A stretch of DNA of 64,000 nt from assembly GCA_944326305.1 (NCBI GenBank), contig CALVDL010000001.1, forward strand, positions 1 through 64,000, written 5' to 3'. Numbering within the stretch: the first letter of the stretch is position 1; the number at the start of each line of letters is the position of its first letter. The notes under the pieces are model-generated. The model did not search any database and was not told where the DNA came from. It saw nothing but the letters and a program-made list of their open reading frames with translations. This DNA is from an uncultured Bacteroidales bacterium. Lineage in GTDB: Bacteria; Bacteroidota; Bacteroidia; Bacteroidales; UBA932. The translations under genes were made by a program, and so were the position numbers. Shown here piece by piece: positions 9,647-18,388 of the stretch.

Positions 9647-12600
9647 TATGCTCTGTCCTCCTTTCTTTTGCCCATTACTCTCTCTTCAATATACTGGAAT
9701 ATTGTGAAGAAGACAGGGGTTATAAATACGAGCGCGATGGTACCGATTACCATACCTCCGATGACCGGAATACCCAGTGAGTGGTAGCCGTTGGCCCCGA
9801 CTCCGCTGGCTATTGCCAAAGGAAGGAGTCCGAATACCATGGAGAATACGGTCATGAGGATAGGCCTCAGCCTTATGCCGGCCGCGGATATGCCCGCCAT
9901 GCTGAGGGACATGCCGGCCTTGCGCCTTTCGCTTGCATATTCCGTGATAAGGATTGCCGTCTTGGAAAGCAGTCCGATCAGCATGATGATGCCGACCTGC
10001 ATGTATATGTTGCTTTCTATACCCCATATCCTGGCTGCCAGGAATGACCCCATAAGTCCGAACGGTACGGAGCAGATGACCGCGAGCGGCAGGAAGAAGC
10101 TCTCGTACAGACCGCAGAGGATAAGGTAGATGAACACGATACACAGGATATATATCAGGGTGGTGGTATGCGACTCGGCAAGCTGTGCCTCCTCTCTGGT
10201 CATGCCGGAGAACTCGTATCCGAATCCTGTAGGCAGGACTTCAGCAGCCACTTCCTGGACTGCGATGATCACGTCTCCGGAGCTGTATCCGTCCTTAGGC
10301 ATACCCTGTACGGTGATTGACGGGAACAGGTTGAACCTGCTGAGTATCTCGGAACCGTACGATTTTGTCAGGGTAATGAACTGGCTTACAGGAGCCATCC
10401 CTGATGCAGTCTGTACGAATATGTTGTCAAGCGACTGCAGCTGGTCACGGTCTTCCGGCCTTGCCTGGAGGATTACGCGGTACAATTTGGTGAACCTGTT
10501 GAAGTTGGAGACGTATGAACTTCCCAGGTAGCTCTGCATCACGGACAGCACCTGGTCTGCAGTGGTACCTGCCCTCAGGCACTTGGCGGCATCCACATCC
10601 ACTGTATACTGAGGGAACTCTGTACTGAAAGATGTATATGCCATCTGGATTTCCGGCCTCTGGTTGAGGGCTGCAATAACGCCGTGCGTCACTTCGTTCA
10701 GCGCCTCGATACCTTTGCCGGACCTGTCCTGGATGTCGACCTGGAAGCTGTTTCCAGTACCGTAACCTGATATCATAGGAGGGGCGAAGATGAAGATCTG
10801 TGCATTCTTGATGTGTGCCGTCCTGGCGTAGATCTGGTTCATCACCGCTGTGTTGCTGTGCTCTTTTCCTTCCCTCTGGTCCCAAGGCTTGAGCTTGATC
10901 ATGAGCATACCGTGGGACGCTCCGCTACCTGCGAATGAGAAACCTGCCACCTGGTTGAATGTCCTGATCTCAGGGATGTCCTGGATGCTCTTCTGGACCT
11001 CGGTAAGGATCTGGTTGGTTTCGTTCAGGGTGCTTCCAGGAGAGGCGTCCACGCTCATGAAGAGCGAACCTGTATCCTCATTCGGCACGAGGCTGGTCTT
11101 GGTGGTGCTCATAAGGAACATCAGGAGACCTATCGCGCCCAGTATAAGCAGTCCGGAAAGCCATTTGTTGCCGATGAAGAACTTGACACCGAACTTATAT
11201 TTGCGGACTATCCGCCCGAACACCGTATCGAATGCGATCCTGAACCTGGTGGAGAACTGTTTTGGCCTTTCTCCCGGTTTCACTACTTCGTTCGGCTTCA
11301 GGAGCAATGCGCAGAGTGCAGGTGAAAGGGTGAGGGAGTTTATGGCCGAGAGGCCTACTGCGGCGGCCATTGTAAGACCGAACTGTGTATAGAACACTCC
11401 TGATGTGCCGCCCATGAATGATACAGGGATGAACACCGCCATGAATACCAAGGTGGATGTGATGATGGCGGACGATACTCCCTGCGAGCCGTCAACTGCC
11501 GCCAGATATGGGGACGTGTAGCCTTCATCCAGTTTCACCTGGACAGCTTCCACCATGATGATGGCATCATCCACAATGGTACCGATCGCCAGCACGAGGG
11601 CGAAGAGCGTCAGAAGGTTTATTGAGAATCCTGCGACAACCAGGAATGCGAATGTACCTATGAGGGCGACGAAGATACTGATGGTAGGGATGATTGTCGC
11701 CCTGACATTCTGCAGGAAGACATATACCACCAGGACGACCAGGATGATAGCCTCGAAAAGGGTCTTGATGACCTCGTGGATAGACGCATCAAGGAAGTCC
11801 TTGGTACTCATGATGTCCACGATTTCGACTCCCTTAGGCAGGTCTTTCGCTGCTTCTTCCAGGTATGCGTCAATGGCGTTGATGATCTCGTTGGCGTTAC
11901 TTCCCGCTGTCTGGTTAATCATCATTGTGACGCCTGGAGCACCCATTACACGTCCTTCATACGAGTAGGTCTGCGCCCCGAGTTCCAGGTCGGCGATGTC
12001 CTTGAGCTTGAGGACACGTCCGTCACTGTATGCCTTGATGATGATGTTGCCGAACTGCTCCTCCGTTTCAAGACGGCCCCTGTATTTAAGGGTGTACTGG
12101 AACACGTTCTTCGAGTCTTCTCCGATGGCTCCGGTGGAAGCCTCTATGTTCTGTGCCGACAATGCAGCACTCACATCGCTCGGCTGGACGTCGTACTGGG
12201 CCATGATGTCCGGCTTGAGCCAGATACGCATTGCATAGTCACCGCCCATTACGTTTGCCTCACCGACTCCGGAAATACGCTGTATCTCAGGCTTGATGTT
12301 GATGCTCAAATAGTTGGTAAGGAATGTCTCGTCGTAAGTGCCGTCAGGGCTTGCAAGAGCGAATACTTTCAGGGTACTGCTCTGGCGTTTCATGGTCTCC
12401 ACTCCGACCCTGGTCACTTCCGCAGGCAGGAGGGACTGTGCCCTTGAGACGCGGTTTTGCACGTTGACCGCCGCCATGTCCGGGTCGACACCCTGCTTGA
12501 AATATACGGAGATGGATGCGCTTCCGGTGTTACTTGCCTCGGAAGTCATGTATGTCATGTTCTCGACACCGTTTATGGCCTCCTCGAGCGGCACGATCAC

Positions 12601-12783
12601 ACTGTTCTGGACCGCAGTGGCGTTCGCACCGCTGTAAGTTGTGCTCACACGTATGGTAGGAGGGGCAATATCCGGATATTGCTCGACAGGCAGCACCGAA
12701 AGCCCGATGACACCTACCATCACGATGAAAATCGATATTACCAATGACAGGATTGGCCTGTCGATGAATGTTTTAAGATTCAT
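9646..12783 (-). CDS. RND efflux pump, HAE1 (AcrB/MexB) family
   Basis: A 1045-residue inner-membrane proton/drug antiporter, full length for the family. Membrane segment 1 starts at residue 10 (ILSLVISIFIVMVGVIGLSV). Two large periplasmic loops are present, and the TM4 stretch LLTLFALVLAIGTIVDDAII carries the two adjacent aspartates used in proton relay. The C-terminus has the expected six-helix bundle. It lies between the membrane-fusion protein gene (5-base gap) and the outer-membrane channel gene, forming a complete tripartite system in operon order. The divergent AraC-family gene upstream is a likely but unproven regulator. Confidence 0.96.
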   Translation of the reverse strand: MNLKTFIDRPILSLVISIFIVMVGVIGLSVLPVEQYPDIAPPTIRVSTTYSGANATAVQNSVIVPLEEAINGVENMTYMTSEASNTGSASISVYFKQGVDPDMAAVNVQNRVSRAQSLLPAEVTRVGVETMKRQSSTLKVFALASPDGTYDETFLTNYLSINIKPEIQRISGVGEANVMGGDYAMRIWLKPDIMAQYDVQPSDVSAALSAQNIEASTGAIGEDSKNVFQYTLKYRGRLETEEQFGNIIIKAYSDGRVLKLKDIADLELGAQTYSYEGRVMGAPGVTMMINQTAGSNANEIINAIDAYLEEAAKDLPKGVEIVDIMSTKDFLDASIHEVIKTLFEAIILVVLVVYVFLQNVRATIIPTISIFVALIGTFAFLVVAGFSINLLTLFALVLAIGTIVDDAIIMVEAVQVKLDEGYTSPYLAAVDGSQGVSSAIITSTLVFMAVFIPVSFMGGTSGVFYTQFGLTMAAAVGLSAINSLTLSPALCALLLKPNEVVKPGERPKQFSTRFRIAFDTVFGRIVRKYKFGVKFFIGNKWLSGLLILGAIGLLMFLMSTTKTSLVPNEDTGSLFMSVDASPGSTLNETNQILTEVQKSIQDIPEIRTFNQVAGFSFAGSGASHGMLMIKLKPWDQREGKEHSNTAVMNQIYARTAHIKNAQIFIFAPPMISGYGTGNSFQVDIQDRSGKGIEALNEVTHGVIAALNQRPEIQMAYTSFSTEFPQYTVDVDAAKCLRAGTTADQVLSVMQSYLGSSYVSNFNRFTKLYRVILQARPEDRDQLQSLDNIFVQTASGMAPVSQFITLTKSYGSEILSRFNLFPSITVQGMPKDGYSSGDVIIAVQEVAAEVLPTGFGYEFSGMTREEAQLAESHTTTLIYILCIVFIYLILCGLYESFFLPLAVICSVPFGLMGSFLAARIWGIESNIYMQVGIIMLIGLLSKTAILITEYASERRKAGMSLSMAGISAAGIRLRPILMTVFSMVFGLLPLAIASGVGANGYHSLGIPVIGGMVIGTIALVFITPVFFTIFQYIEERVMGKRKEDRA

Positions 12784-12788
12784 ATTCC

Positions 12789-13916
12789 TTATTCTCCTTC
12801 TTTTGTGGAAGCGGGTGCGGCAGCAATAGGGGTGCCTTCCCTGAGCAGACCGGCTCCTTCAGCTACGATAACATCACCTTCTTTCAGTCCTTCCTCCACG
12901 ATATATTCTTTGCCGTCATTGACTTTGAACACTTTAATCTGTGTGGATGTCGCTTTCCCGTCCACAACCTTGTAGGCGAAAATCTTGTCCTGGACCTCGT
13001 ATGTCGCCTCCTGAGGGATCACCAGGCATCCTGTCCGTTCGTAAGGGATGTTGACAGTCGCCGAACCTCCGCTCATGAGACGTCCTTCCGGGTTGCTGAA
13101 CACGGCCCTTAGGCTGACAGAACCGGTGGTCTTGTCCACAATGCCGCTGATCACGTCGATCTTGCCCTTGTGCTCATATGTGCTGCCGTCATTGAGTGTG
13201 AGTGTTACTTCAGGATATGAGGCTACGGTCTTTTCTATTGATCCGTATTCTGCGATAAGCTTCAGGACTTCCTTCTCCGGAAGGGAGAAGTATACGTACA
13301 TCTGGGAATTGTCTGAAACGTTTATAAGGGATTCGCCCATTGCCGAGACGATAGTGCCCACACGGATTGAGGTCATGCCTGCGGAACCGTTTACAGGGCT
13401 TTTTACTTTTGTGAACGACAGGTTGTTCGCTGCACTGGCCTCCTGTGCCTTTGCATTGGCGAGATTCGCTACTGCCGTATTATAGGAATTCCTTGCTGTC
13501 TGCAGCTCGAAATCGGAGATGACTTTCTGCTTGTATAGCTCCTCGCTTCCCGTGAGGTTCAGCTTTGCCGTAGCTTCCTGGGCCTCTGCGGATGCCACTG
13601 CTGCAAGGGCCTGCTTGTACGCAGCCGCATAAGGGATGGTATCGATAATGAAAAGGGTCTCACCCTTCCTGACATTTGCTCCTTCCTTGACAAGGACATC
13701 CGTGATGATGCCTGAAACCTGCGGGCGGACTTCAACATACTGCTTTCCTTCGATAACCGCCGTGTAGCTTTCGGAAAGTGTCCTGTCTTCAGGGGCCAGT
13801 TTGATTACTGGATAAACGCTGGCCTGAGCCTGCTGCTGTTGAGCTGACTGCTGCTTGCAGGAAGTCATACCGATAAGCAGGCACAGCCCGATTGTCATAA
13901 CATTTAAACCTTTCAT
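12789..13916 (-). CDS. RND efflux membrane-fusion lipoprotein
   Basis: The 375-residue periplasmic adaptor (AcrA/MexA type) links pump and outer-membrane channel. I use the ATG at 13916, which gives a clean lipoprotein signal ending GMTSC. A longer reading from GTG 13952 would start inside the -7 element and is therefore unlikely. The mature protein begins with a glutamine-rich stretch, then the lipoyl half-motif (EVRPQVSGIITDVLVKEGAN), an alpha-hairpin (LANAKAQEASAANN), the second lipoyl half and the beta-barrel. First gene of the operon. Confidence 0.94.
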   Translation of the reverse strand: MKGLNVMTIGLCLLIGMTSCKQQSAQQQQAQASVYPVIKLAPEDRTLSESYTAVIEGKQYVEVRPQVSGIITDVLVKEGANVRKGETLFIIDTIPYAAAYKQALAAVASAEAQEATAKLNLTGSEELYKQKVISDFELQTARNSYNTAVANLANAKAQEASAANNLSFTKVKSPVNGSAGMTSIRVGTIVSAMGESLINVSDNSQMYVYFSLPEKEVLKLIAEYGSIEKTVASYPEVTLTLNDGSTYEHKGKIDVISGIVDKTTGSVSLRAVFSNPEGRLMSGGSATVNIPYERTGCLVIPQEATYEVQDKIFAYKVVDGKATSTQIKVFKVNDGKEYIVEEGLKEGDVIVAEGAGLLREGTPIAAAPASTKEGE

Positions 13917-13951
13917 TTTACTGTATAATTTTTTCCTTGTAATTCCGCGCA

Positions 13952-13959
13952 CAAAATTA
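13952..13959 (-). promoter_or_regulatory. -7 element of the RND efflux operon
   Basis: The minus strand reads TAATTTTG (TAnnTTTG), giving a start near 13945 and a leader of about 30 bases to the ATG at 13916. It overlaps a possible upstream GTG codon, which argues against the longer protein start. Confidence 0.55.
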
Positions 13960-13996
13960 TTATATACTTTTTCTTTGAGTTTGTATAAAATTCATA

Positions 13997-14004
13997 TATA
14001 TTTG
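13997..14004 (+). promoter_or_regulatory. -7 element of the AraC-type regulator
   Basis: TATATTTG on the plus strand, 41 bases before the ATG at 14045. It is back to back with the efflux operon promoter, 37 bases away on the other strand. Confidence 0.55.
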
Positions 14005-14044
14005 TCCAAATGGCGTATTTTTATGTGCACCTGATATTAATAAT

Positions 14045-14998
14045 ATGGTGCGTTTGTCAAAATTTGACACCAACAAACAAAAACTTTGCCATAAAATGCA
14101 ATATTTGAATACCTTACAGCTTTCCACCTTTGCGGACGAAAAGAAGAAGCTCGGGGATGCCTTCCTTCTGCTTTCAGGGGAGGATATCAGACGTCTGGCA
14201 GAATGTCAGTTCATAGGTGCCAGGGTGATAATCTTTGTCCTGAGCGGGACAGTTGACCTCTTTATAAACGGGAATATCCACCGTCTGCAGGCGGACAATT
14301 ATTCAGACATCTTTGATGGGATGCTGTTCCGGTTCGGGGAAGTCTCTCCTGATGCAGAGGCGTACTGCATATTCACGACCAAATCTTTTATGCTCGATTC
14401 ACTGCAGGGGATGATCCACGAGAAGGACAATTATCTTTTCCAGGTCCTTTCCAACCCTGTGATGGATTTCAGCGGAAGTCCAAGGGCAGAGAGCTTCCGC
14501 ATGTTGCTAAAGATGCTCAGCCTGTCTGTCGCGGATGTTTCCCACAAGTACAGGGCCGATATGGTCAGGCTGTATTTCAAGGCGCTGGTGCTGGAGGTCA
14601 GCAATTTCATTTCCAGTATAGATGAAGATTCCATGGTCTTCCACAAGATAGGGAAGCGGGAACTCCTGATAGCTTCGTTTGTCGACCTGGTGTGGAAGCA
14701 CCTGACGGAGACACGCGAAGTGTCGTTCTATGCCAGGGAACTGTGTGTCACGCACAAGCACCTGTCGCGGGTGGTCAAGGAGGTGACTGGCAAGACCCCT
14801 CATGAAATCATCGCGGGGGAGACGCTGTCTATGGCTGTCCAGCTTCTTCAGAACAATGGCCTGCTGGTACAGCAGGTGGCTGATGTGCTGCATTTCTCTG
14901 ACCAGGCCGCGTTTTCCAAGTTCTTCAAGAAATATTTCGGGCTGTCACCGGCCGAGTACAGGAAGAAATATTACGAGGACCCGTCTGAAACGGAGTAG
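14045..14998 (+). CDS. AraC-family transcriptional regulator
   Basis: A 317-residue protein with a cupin-like N-terminal half (about 30-160: GARVIIFVLSGTVDLFINGN) and a C-terminal AraC double helix-turn-helix (about 215-310). The second helix-turn-helix has the family signature VADVLHFSDQAAFSKFFKKY followed by FGLSPAEYRKKYY. It is divergent from the RND efflux operon, a common arrangement for a local regulator, so control of that operon is a fair inference. The start is unsure: ATG 14045 gives 317 residues, ATG 14096 gives 300 and would leave the palindrome at 14055-14069 in the leader. It meets uvrB tail to tail (3-base gap). Confidence 0.9.
   Translation: MVRLSKFDTNKQKLCHKMQYLNTLQLSTFADEKKKLGDAFLLLSGEDIRRLAECQFIGARVIIFVLSGTVDLFINGNIHRLQADNYSDIFDGMLFRFGEVSPDAEAYCIFTTKSFMLDSLQGMIHEKDNYLFQVLSNPVMDFSGSPRAESFRMLLKMLSLSVADVSHKYRADMVRLYFKALVLEVSNFISSIDEDSMVFHKIGKRELLIASFVDLVWKHLTETREVSFYARELCVTHKHLSRVVKEVTGKTPHEIIAGETLSMAVQLLQNNGLLVQQVADVLHFSDQAAFSKFFKKYFGLSPAEYRKKYYEDPSETE
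14055..14069. promoter_or_regulatory. Perfect 7-bp palindrome, possible operator
   Basis: TGTCAAA-A-TTTGACA, a perfect inverted repeat with a one-base centre, lies at the 5' end of the AraC-type gene, 51 bases downstream of its -7 element and 96 bases from the efflux operon -7 element. It could be an operator for autoregulation. AraC proteins usually bind direct repeats, so another regulator is possible. Confidence 0.35.
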
Positions 14999-15001
14999 GC
15001 G

Positions 15002-17185
15002 TTATTTCTCTTTCCAGACTTTCAGGTATTCCTGGAGGGCCCACATCTCGTCCCTGTATTTTGCCGCCGCCATGAAGTCAAGGTCGGATGCGGCTTTCTG
15101 CATGTTTTTCCGGGCCTGCTCCACCGCCTTTTCCACCTGGCTGCGGTCCATGGACCGTATCACAGGGTCCTGGAGTACAGCCGCGAGGTCGGCTTCTATG
15201 TAACCGTCCTTATATGCCGAGTTGCTTTCCCTCCTCGAGTCGTGCCCGAGTCCGACGCTGACTGTGCCCTTGCCCAGGTCACTCGGATCGGGGATATAGT
15301 GCGGCGCCTCGTATGAATTTGCCGCGCTGACTTTTCCTGAAACTGTATTTGCAAGTCTCGGGTTACGTTTCTTCCCGGCGTCCTGTTGCGGATACTCTTC
15401 CGTCAGGACATTCTTCTTGAGTGCCACCTGTGTCGGAGTGATGTTGTGCAGTTTGTTGTATTCCATCTGTTTGGCCCTGCGGCGGTCTGTCTCATAGATG
15501 GTCTCCTGCATGGATTTGGTGATGCTGTCTGCATACATTATCACCAGCCCGTTCACATTCCTGGCTGCACGCCCCGCTGTCTGTGTGAGGGAGCGTCCGG
15601 AACGGAGGAACCCTTCCTTGTCGGCATCAAGGATGGCTACAAGAGAGACTGTCGGGATGTCGAGCCCCTCGCGGAGCAGGTTGACTCCCACAAGCACATC
15701 GAACAGCCCGTTCTTGAAATCCTCGATTATCTCCACCCTTTCCAGCGTATCTACGTCGGAGTGTATGTAGCGGCACCGTATGCCCATGCGGGTGAAATAT
15801 TTCTCGAGCTCTTCGGCCATCCTCTTGGTAAGGGTCGTCACCAGCACCCTTTCGTCCTTCTCCGCCCTCTGCCGTATCTCTTCCAGCAGGTCGTCCACCT
15901 GGTTTTTTGTCGGGCGCACCTCAATAGGCGGGTCAAGAAGGCCGGTAGGGCGCACAACCTGTTCTACTACAAGGCCTTCTGATTTCTCAAGTTCATAGTC
16001 GCCCGGGGTGGCGCTTACATACACCTTCTGTCCTGTGACGGCTTCGAACTCATCAAATTTCAGAGGCCTGTTGTCCGCTGCCGCCGGAAGCCTGAAGCCG
16101 TATTCTATAAGGATGGACTTCCGTGAATGGTCGCCTCCGTACATTGCCCGGATCTGGGGCAGCGTCACATGGCTCTCATCTATGAAAGTGATGAAATCTT
16201 TCGGGAAATAGTCTATGAGGCAGAACGGCCTCATCCCCTCGCTTCTTCCGTCGAAATATCTGGAATAGTTCTCGATTCCCGGGCAGTAGCCCATCTCCTT
16301 TATCATCTCCAGGTCATATTCCACCCTCTGTTTCAGCCTCTTGGCCTCAAGCGGCTTTCCTATCTCCTGGAAGAATTCGCATTGCTTCACCATGTCGTCC
16401 TGTATCTGGCTGACGGCTTTGATGCTGCGTTCCCGTGTGGTGACGAAATTATTGGCAGGGTAGATGGAGACCTCGTCCATGGTGTCGATGAAGGCTCCCG
16501 TTACAGGGTCAATTATGGATATGCTGTCCACCTCGTCCCCGAAAAACTCTATCCTTATTGCGTTCTCCCCATAGCCGATACATACGTCTACTGTGTCGCC
16601 CCGCACCCGGAATGTCCCTCTTTTGAAATCGGTTTCCGTCCTGGAGTACAGGGCGTCTACCAGCTGGTACAGCAGCCTGGTCATGCTCCTGCTTTCCCCT
16701 TTGCGCACAGTGACCGTCTGCGCGTGGAAATCCTCAGGGTTCCCGATGCCGTACAGACATGACACACTGGAGACTACTATCACGTCGCGCCGTCCGGACA
16801 GGAGTGATGACGCGGCGCTGAGCCTCAGCTTCTCTATTTCATCATTGATGCTCAGGTCCTTCTCTATATAAGTATCCGTAGTGGGGATATACGCCTCCGG
16901 CTGGTAGTAGTCGTAGTAAGACACGAAATATTCAACCGCATTGTTAGGGAAAAAGGATTTGAACTCCCCGTACAGCTGCGCGGCAAGGGTCTTGTTGTGG
17001 CTGAGTATCAGGGCCGGACGCTGCAGCCTCTCGATTACATTCGCCATTGTGAACGTCTTTCCGGAGCCTGTTACCCCGAGCAGCGTGACGGCATCCACCC
17101 CGCTGTCCAATGCAGAGCACAGTCCTTTTATCGCCGCTGGCTGGTCGCCGGAGGGTTTGTATTCCGATTCTATCTTGAATTTCAT
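15002..17185 (-). CDS. uvrB: UvrABC excinuclease subunit B
   Basis: The start at 17185 gives [20 protein letters not shown], the usual N-terminus, and 727 residues. A longer frame adding 30 residues begins at a GTG and lacks family similarity. Seen are Walker A ([15 protein letters not shown]), the beta-hairpin region ([15 protein letters not shown]), the DEAD-like [10 protein letters not shown], helicase motif VI (QTAGRAARN) and a C-terminal UVR domain ([20 protein letters not shown]). It loads onto damage recognised by UvrA. The start codon overlaps the stop of an 18-codon leader ORF (ATGA), and two -7 elements lie upstream. Confidence 0.97.
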   Translation of the reverse strand: MKFKIESEYKPSGDQPAAIKGLCSALDSGVDAVTLLGVTGSGKTFTMANVIERLQRPALILSHNKTLAAQLYGEFKSFFPNNAVEYFVSYYDYYQPEAYIPTTDTYIEKDLSINDEIEKLRLSAASSLLSGRRDVIVVSSVSCLYGIGNPEDFHAQTVTVRKGESRSMTRLLYQLVDALYSRTETDFKRGTFRVRGDTVDVCIGYGENAIRIEFFGDEVDSISIIDPVTGAFIDTMDEVSIYPANNFVTTRERSIKAVSQIQDDMVKQCEFFQEIGKPLEAKRLKQRVEYDLEMIKEMGYCPGIENYSRYFDGRSEGMRPFCLIDYFPKDFITFIDESHVTLPQIRAMYGGDHSRKSILIEYGFRLPAAADNRPLKFDEFEAVTGQKVYVSATPGDYELEKSEGLVVEQVVRPTGLLDPPIEVRPTKNQVDDLLEEIRQRAEKDERVLVTTLTKRMAEELEKYFTRMGIRCRYIHSDVDTLERVEIIEDFKNGLFDVLVGVNLLREGLDIPTVSLVAILDADKEGFLRSGRSLTQTAGRAARNVNGLVIMYADSITKSMQETIYETDRRRAKQMEYNKLHNITPTQVALKKNVLTEEYPQQDAGKKRNPRLANTVSGKVSAANSYEAPHYIPDPSDLGKGTVSVGLGHDSRRESNSAYKDGYIEADLAAVLQDPVIRSMDRSQVEKAVEQARKNMQKAASDLDFMAAAKYRDEMWALQEYLKVWKEK

Positions 17186-17306
17186 TGTAAATCTCCCAAT
17201 CCAGTGCAAAGGTATATAAAAAGAAAGAGAGTCATCATAATGATGCTCCCCTAAAACAGATGAGGTTGGTGCCACTCACGTGGGACTCCTCTTTAACTAA
17301 CCACAT
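17182..17306 (-). other. Two chained short ORFs in the uvrB leader
   Basis: A 23-codon ORF (17306-17235, MWLVKEESHV...) ends in a TGA that overlaps the ATG of an 18-codon ORF (17238-17182, [18 protein letters not shown]). The second ORF ends in a TGA that overlaps the ATG of uvrB. AGGGGAG lies about 7 bases before the second ORF. Both joints are 4-base ATGA overlaps, the usual sign of translational coupling. The sequence shows the overlaps; that the peptides are made is inference. The -7 element at 17207-17214 lies inside the second ORF, so a shorter transcript would skip them. Confidence 0.3.
17207..17214 (-). promoter_or_regulatory. Proximal -7 element of uvrB
   Basis: The minus strand reads TACCTTTG, 21 bases before the uvrB ATG. 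No clear -33 TTTG was seen. Transcription from it would give a leader of about a dozen bases. Confidence 0.5.
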
Positions 17307-17337
17307 AATTAATAACACTAAAACTAATAACCGAATG

Positions 17338-17368
17338 CAAAGGTACAGCATTTTTTTAAAACTCCAAA
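17338..17368 (-). promoter_or_regulatory. Distal, full-consensus promoter toward uvrB
   Basis: The minus strand reads TTTG (17365-17368), 19 bases, then TACCTTTG (17338-17345), as strong as the tRNA promoters in this window. The transcript would run about 145 bases before uvrB through the two chained ORFs, or could be a separate small RNA. The rest of the gap up to 17573 is AT-rich and I see no gene in it. Confidence 0.6.
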
Positions 17369-17574
17369 TTTTTCTCTTTCATTTTTCAACAGTTTTTGCA
17401 GAGGAAGTTATGTTTATTATAGTATAATATTGAAATACAATAATTTATGTAAATGTTAAATTTCTGTTACAATGTAGTCTTCATATTATCGTGCAACCTT
17501 TATGGAATAGAACCGTTAAATATTTCTTGTCGGAATGTATTTTCCCTTGTTGTCTTTTGAATGATAAAAATCCT

Positions 17575-17604
17575 TATATTTGCACCCGGTATTCTGCCGG
17601 GTGC
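17575..17604 (+). promoter_or_regulatory. Promoter with overlapping inverted repeat, Fe-S scaffold operon
   Basis: TATATTTG (17575-17582) is the -7 element for the two genes starting at 17673. It runs directly into a perfect 8-bp inverted repeat, GCACCCGG (17582-17589) and CCGGGTGC (17597-17604), with a 7-base spacer that covers the expected transcription start. The position suits an operator; as RNA only part of the hairpin would be transcribed. The leader is then about 85 bases. Confidence 0.5.
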
Positions 17605-17672
17605 CTTTATATAATAATAGGTGCATTGGTCCGGAGGAATATTTAAAAAAGGAACTAAATTTTTAACAGGTT

Positions 17673-18374
17673 ATGGTTTATTCACACGAAGTGCAGCAGA
17701 TGTGCTGCGTCAAAAAGGGACCTAACCATGGTCCGGCTCCTATTCCAGAGGAGGGAAAATGGGTAAAATCCAAAGAAATCACTGACATCTCAGGTCTTAC
17801 TCACGGTGTGGGCTGGTGCGCCCCTCAGCAGGGAGCCTGCAAGCTGACCCTCAATGTGAAAGAGGGTGTGATCCAGGAGGCTCTCGTCGAGACCCTCGGA
17901 TGCTCCGGCATGACACATTCAGCCGCGATGGCTTCCGAGATCCTCCCTGGCAAGACTATCCTTGAGGCACTCAACACTGACCTCGTGTGCGATGCCATCA
18001 ATACTGCAATGCGCGAGCTTTTCCTCCAGATCGTCTACGGACGTACCCAGTCCGCATTCTCAGAGGGAGGGCTTATGATCGGGGCAGGTCTCGAGGACCT
18101 CGGTAAAGGTCTCCGCAGCCAGGTCGGTACCCTCTACGGTACTCTCGCAAAGGGGCCGCGCTACCTTGAGATGGCTGAAGGTTATATCAAGACCCTCGCC
18201 CTCGACAAGAACGACGAGATCTGCGGATACGAGTTCGTGCACCTCGGCAAATTCATGGACCTTGTGAAGAAGGGCGTGGATGCCAACGAGGCTCTCAAGC
18301 AGGTGACCGGTACATACGGCCGTTTCAGCAAGGAGGCCGGTGCAGTTAAATACATTGACCCACGTAAAGAATAA
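17673..18374 (+). CDS. Iron-sulfur cluster assembly scaffold-like protein
   Basis: A 233-residue NifU/IscU-like protein of the type found beside GGGtGRT proteins in anaerobic Bacteroidota and Firmicutes. It carries conserved cysteines in THGVGWCAPQQGACKL and in VETLGCSGMTHSAAMASEIL, the second stretch resembling the IscU core. The paired gene follows after 14 bases with an AGGAGG-like site. From family knowledge it may bind or transfer an Fe-S cluster; the actual client is not established. The codon choice (CTC, GCC) suggests high expression. Confidence 0.8.
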   Translation: MVYSHEVQQMCCVKKGPNHGPAPIPEEGKWVKSKEITDISGLTHGVGWCAPQQGACKLTLNVKEGVIQEALVETLGCSGMTHSAAMASEILPGKTILEALNTDLVCDAINTAMRELFLQIVYGRTQSAFSEGGLMIGAGLEDLGKGLRSQVGTLYGTLAKGPRYLEMAEGYIKTLALDKNDEICGYEFVHLGKFMDLVKKGVDANEALKQVTGTYGRFSKEAGAVKYIDPRKE

Positions 18375-18388
18375 GGAGGAAGACTACT

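Noticed and set aside
13917..13952. Earlier GTG start for the efflux membrane-fusion protein
   Set aside because: The GTG lies inside the -7 element, so it would not be on the mRNA. The later ATG gives a clean lipoprotein signal.
17255..17270. parS site around CACGTG near 17263
   Set aside because: Only the six central bases fit; the flanks do not match the palindromic parS consensus. CACGTG elsewhere in the window is likewise isolated.
17186..17275. 30-residue N-terminal extension of UvrB from a GTG
   Set aside because: The frame lacks family similarity and crosses the proximal promoter and the leader ORFs.
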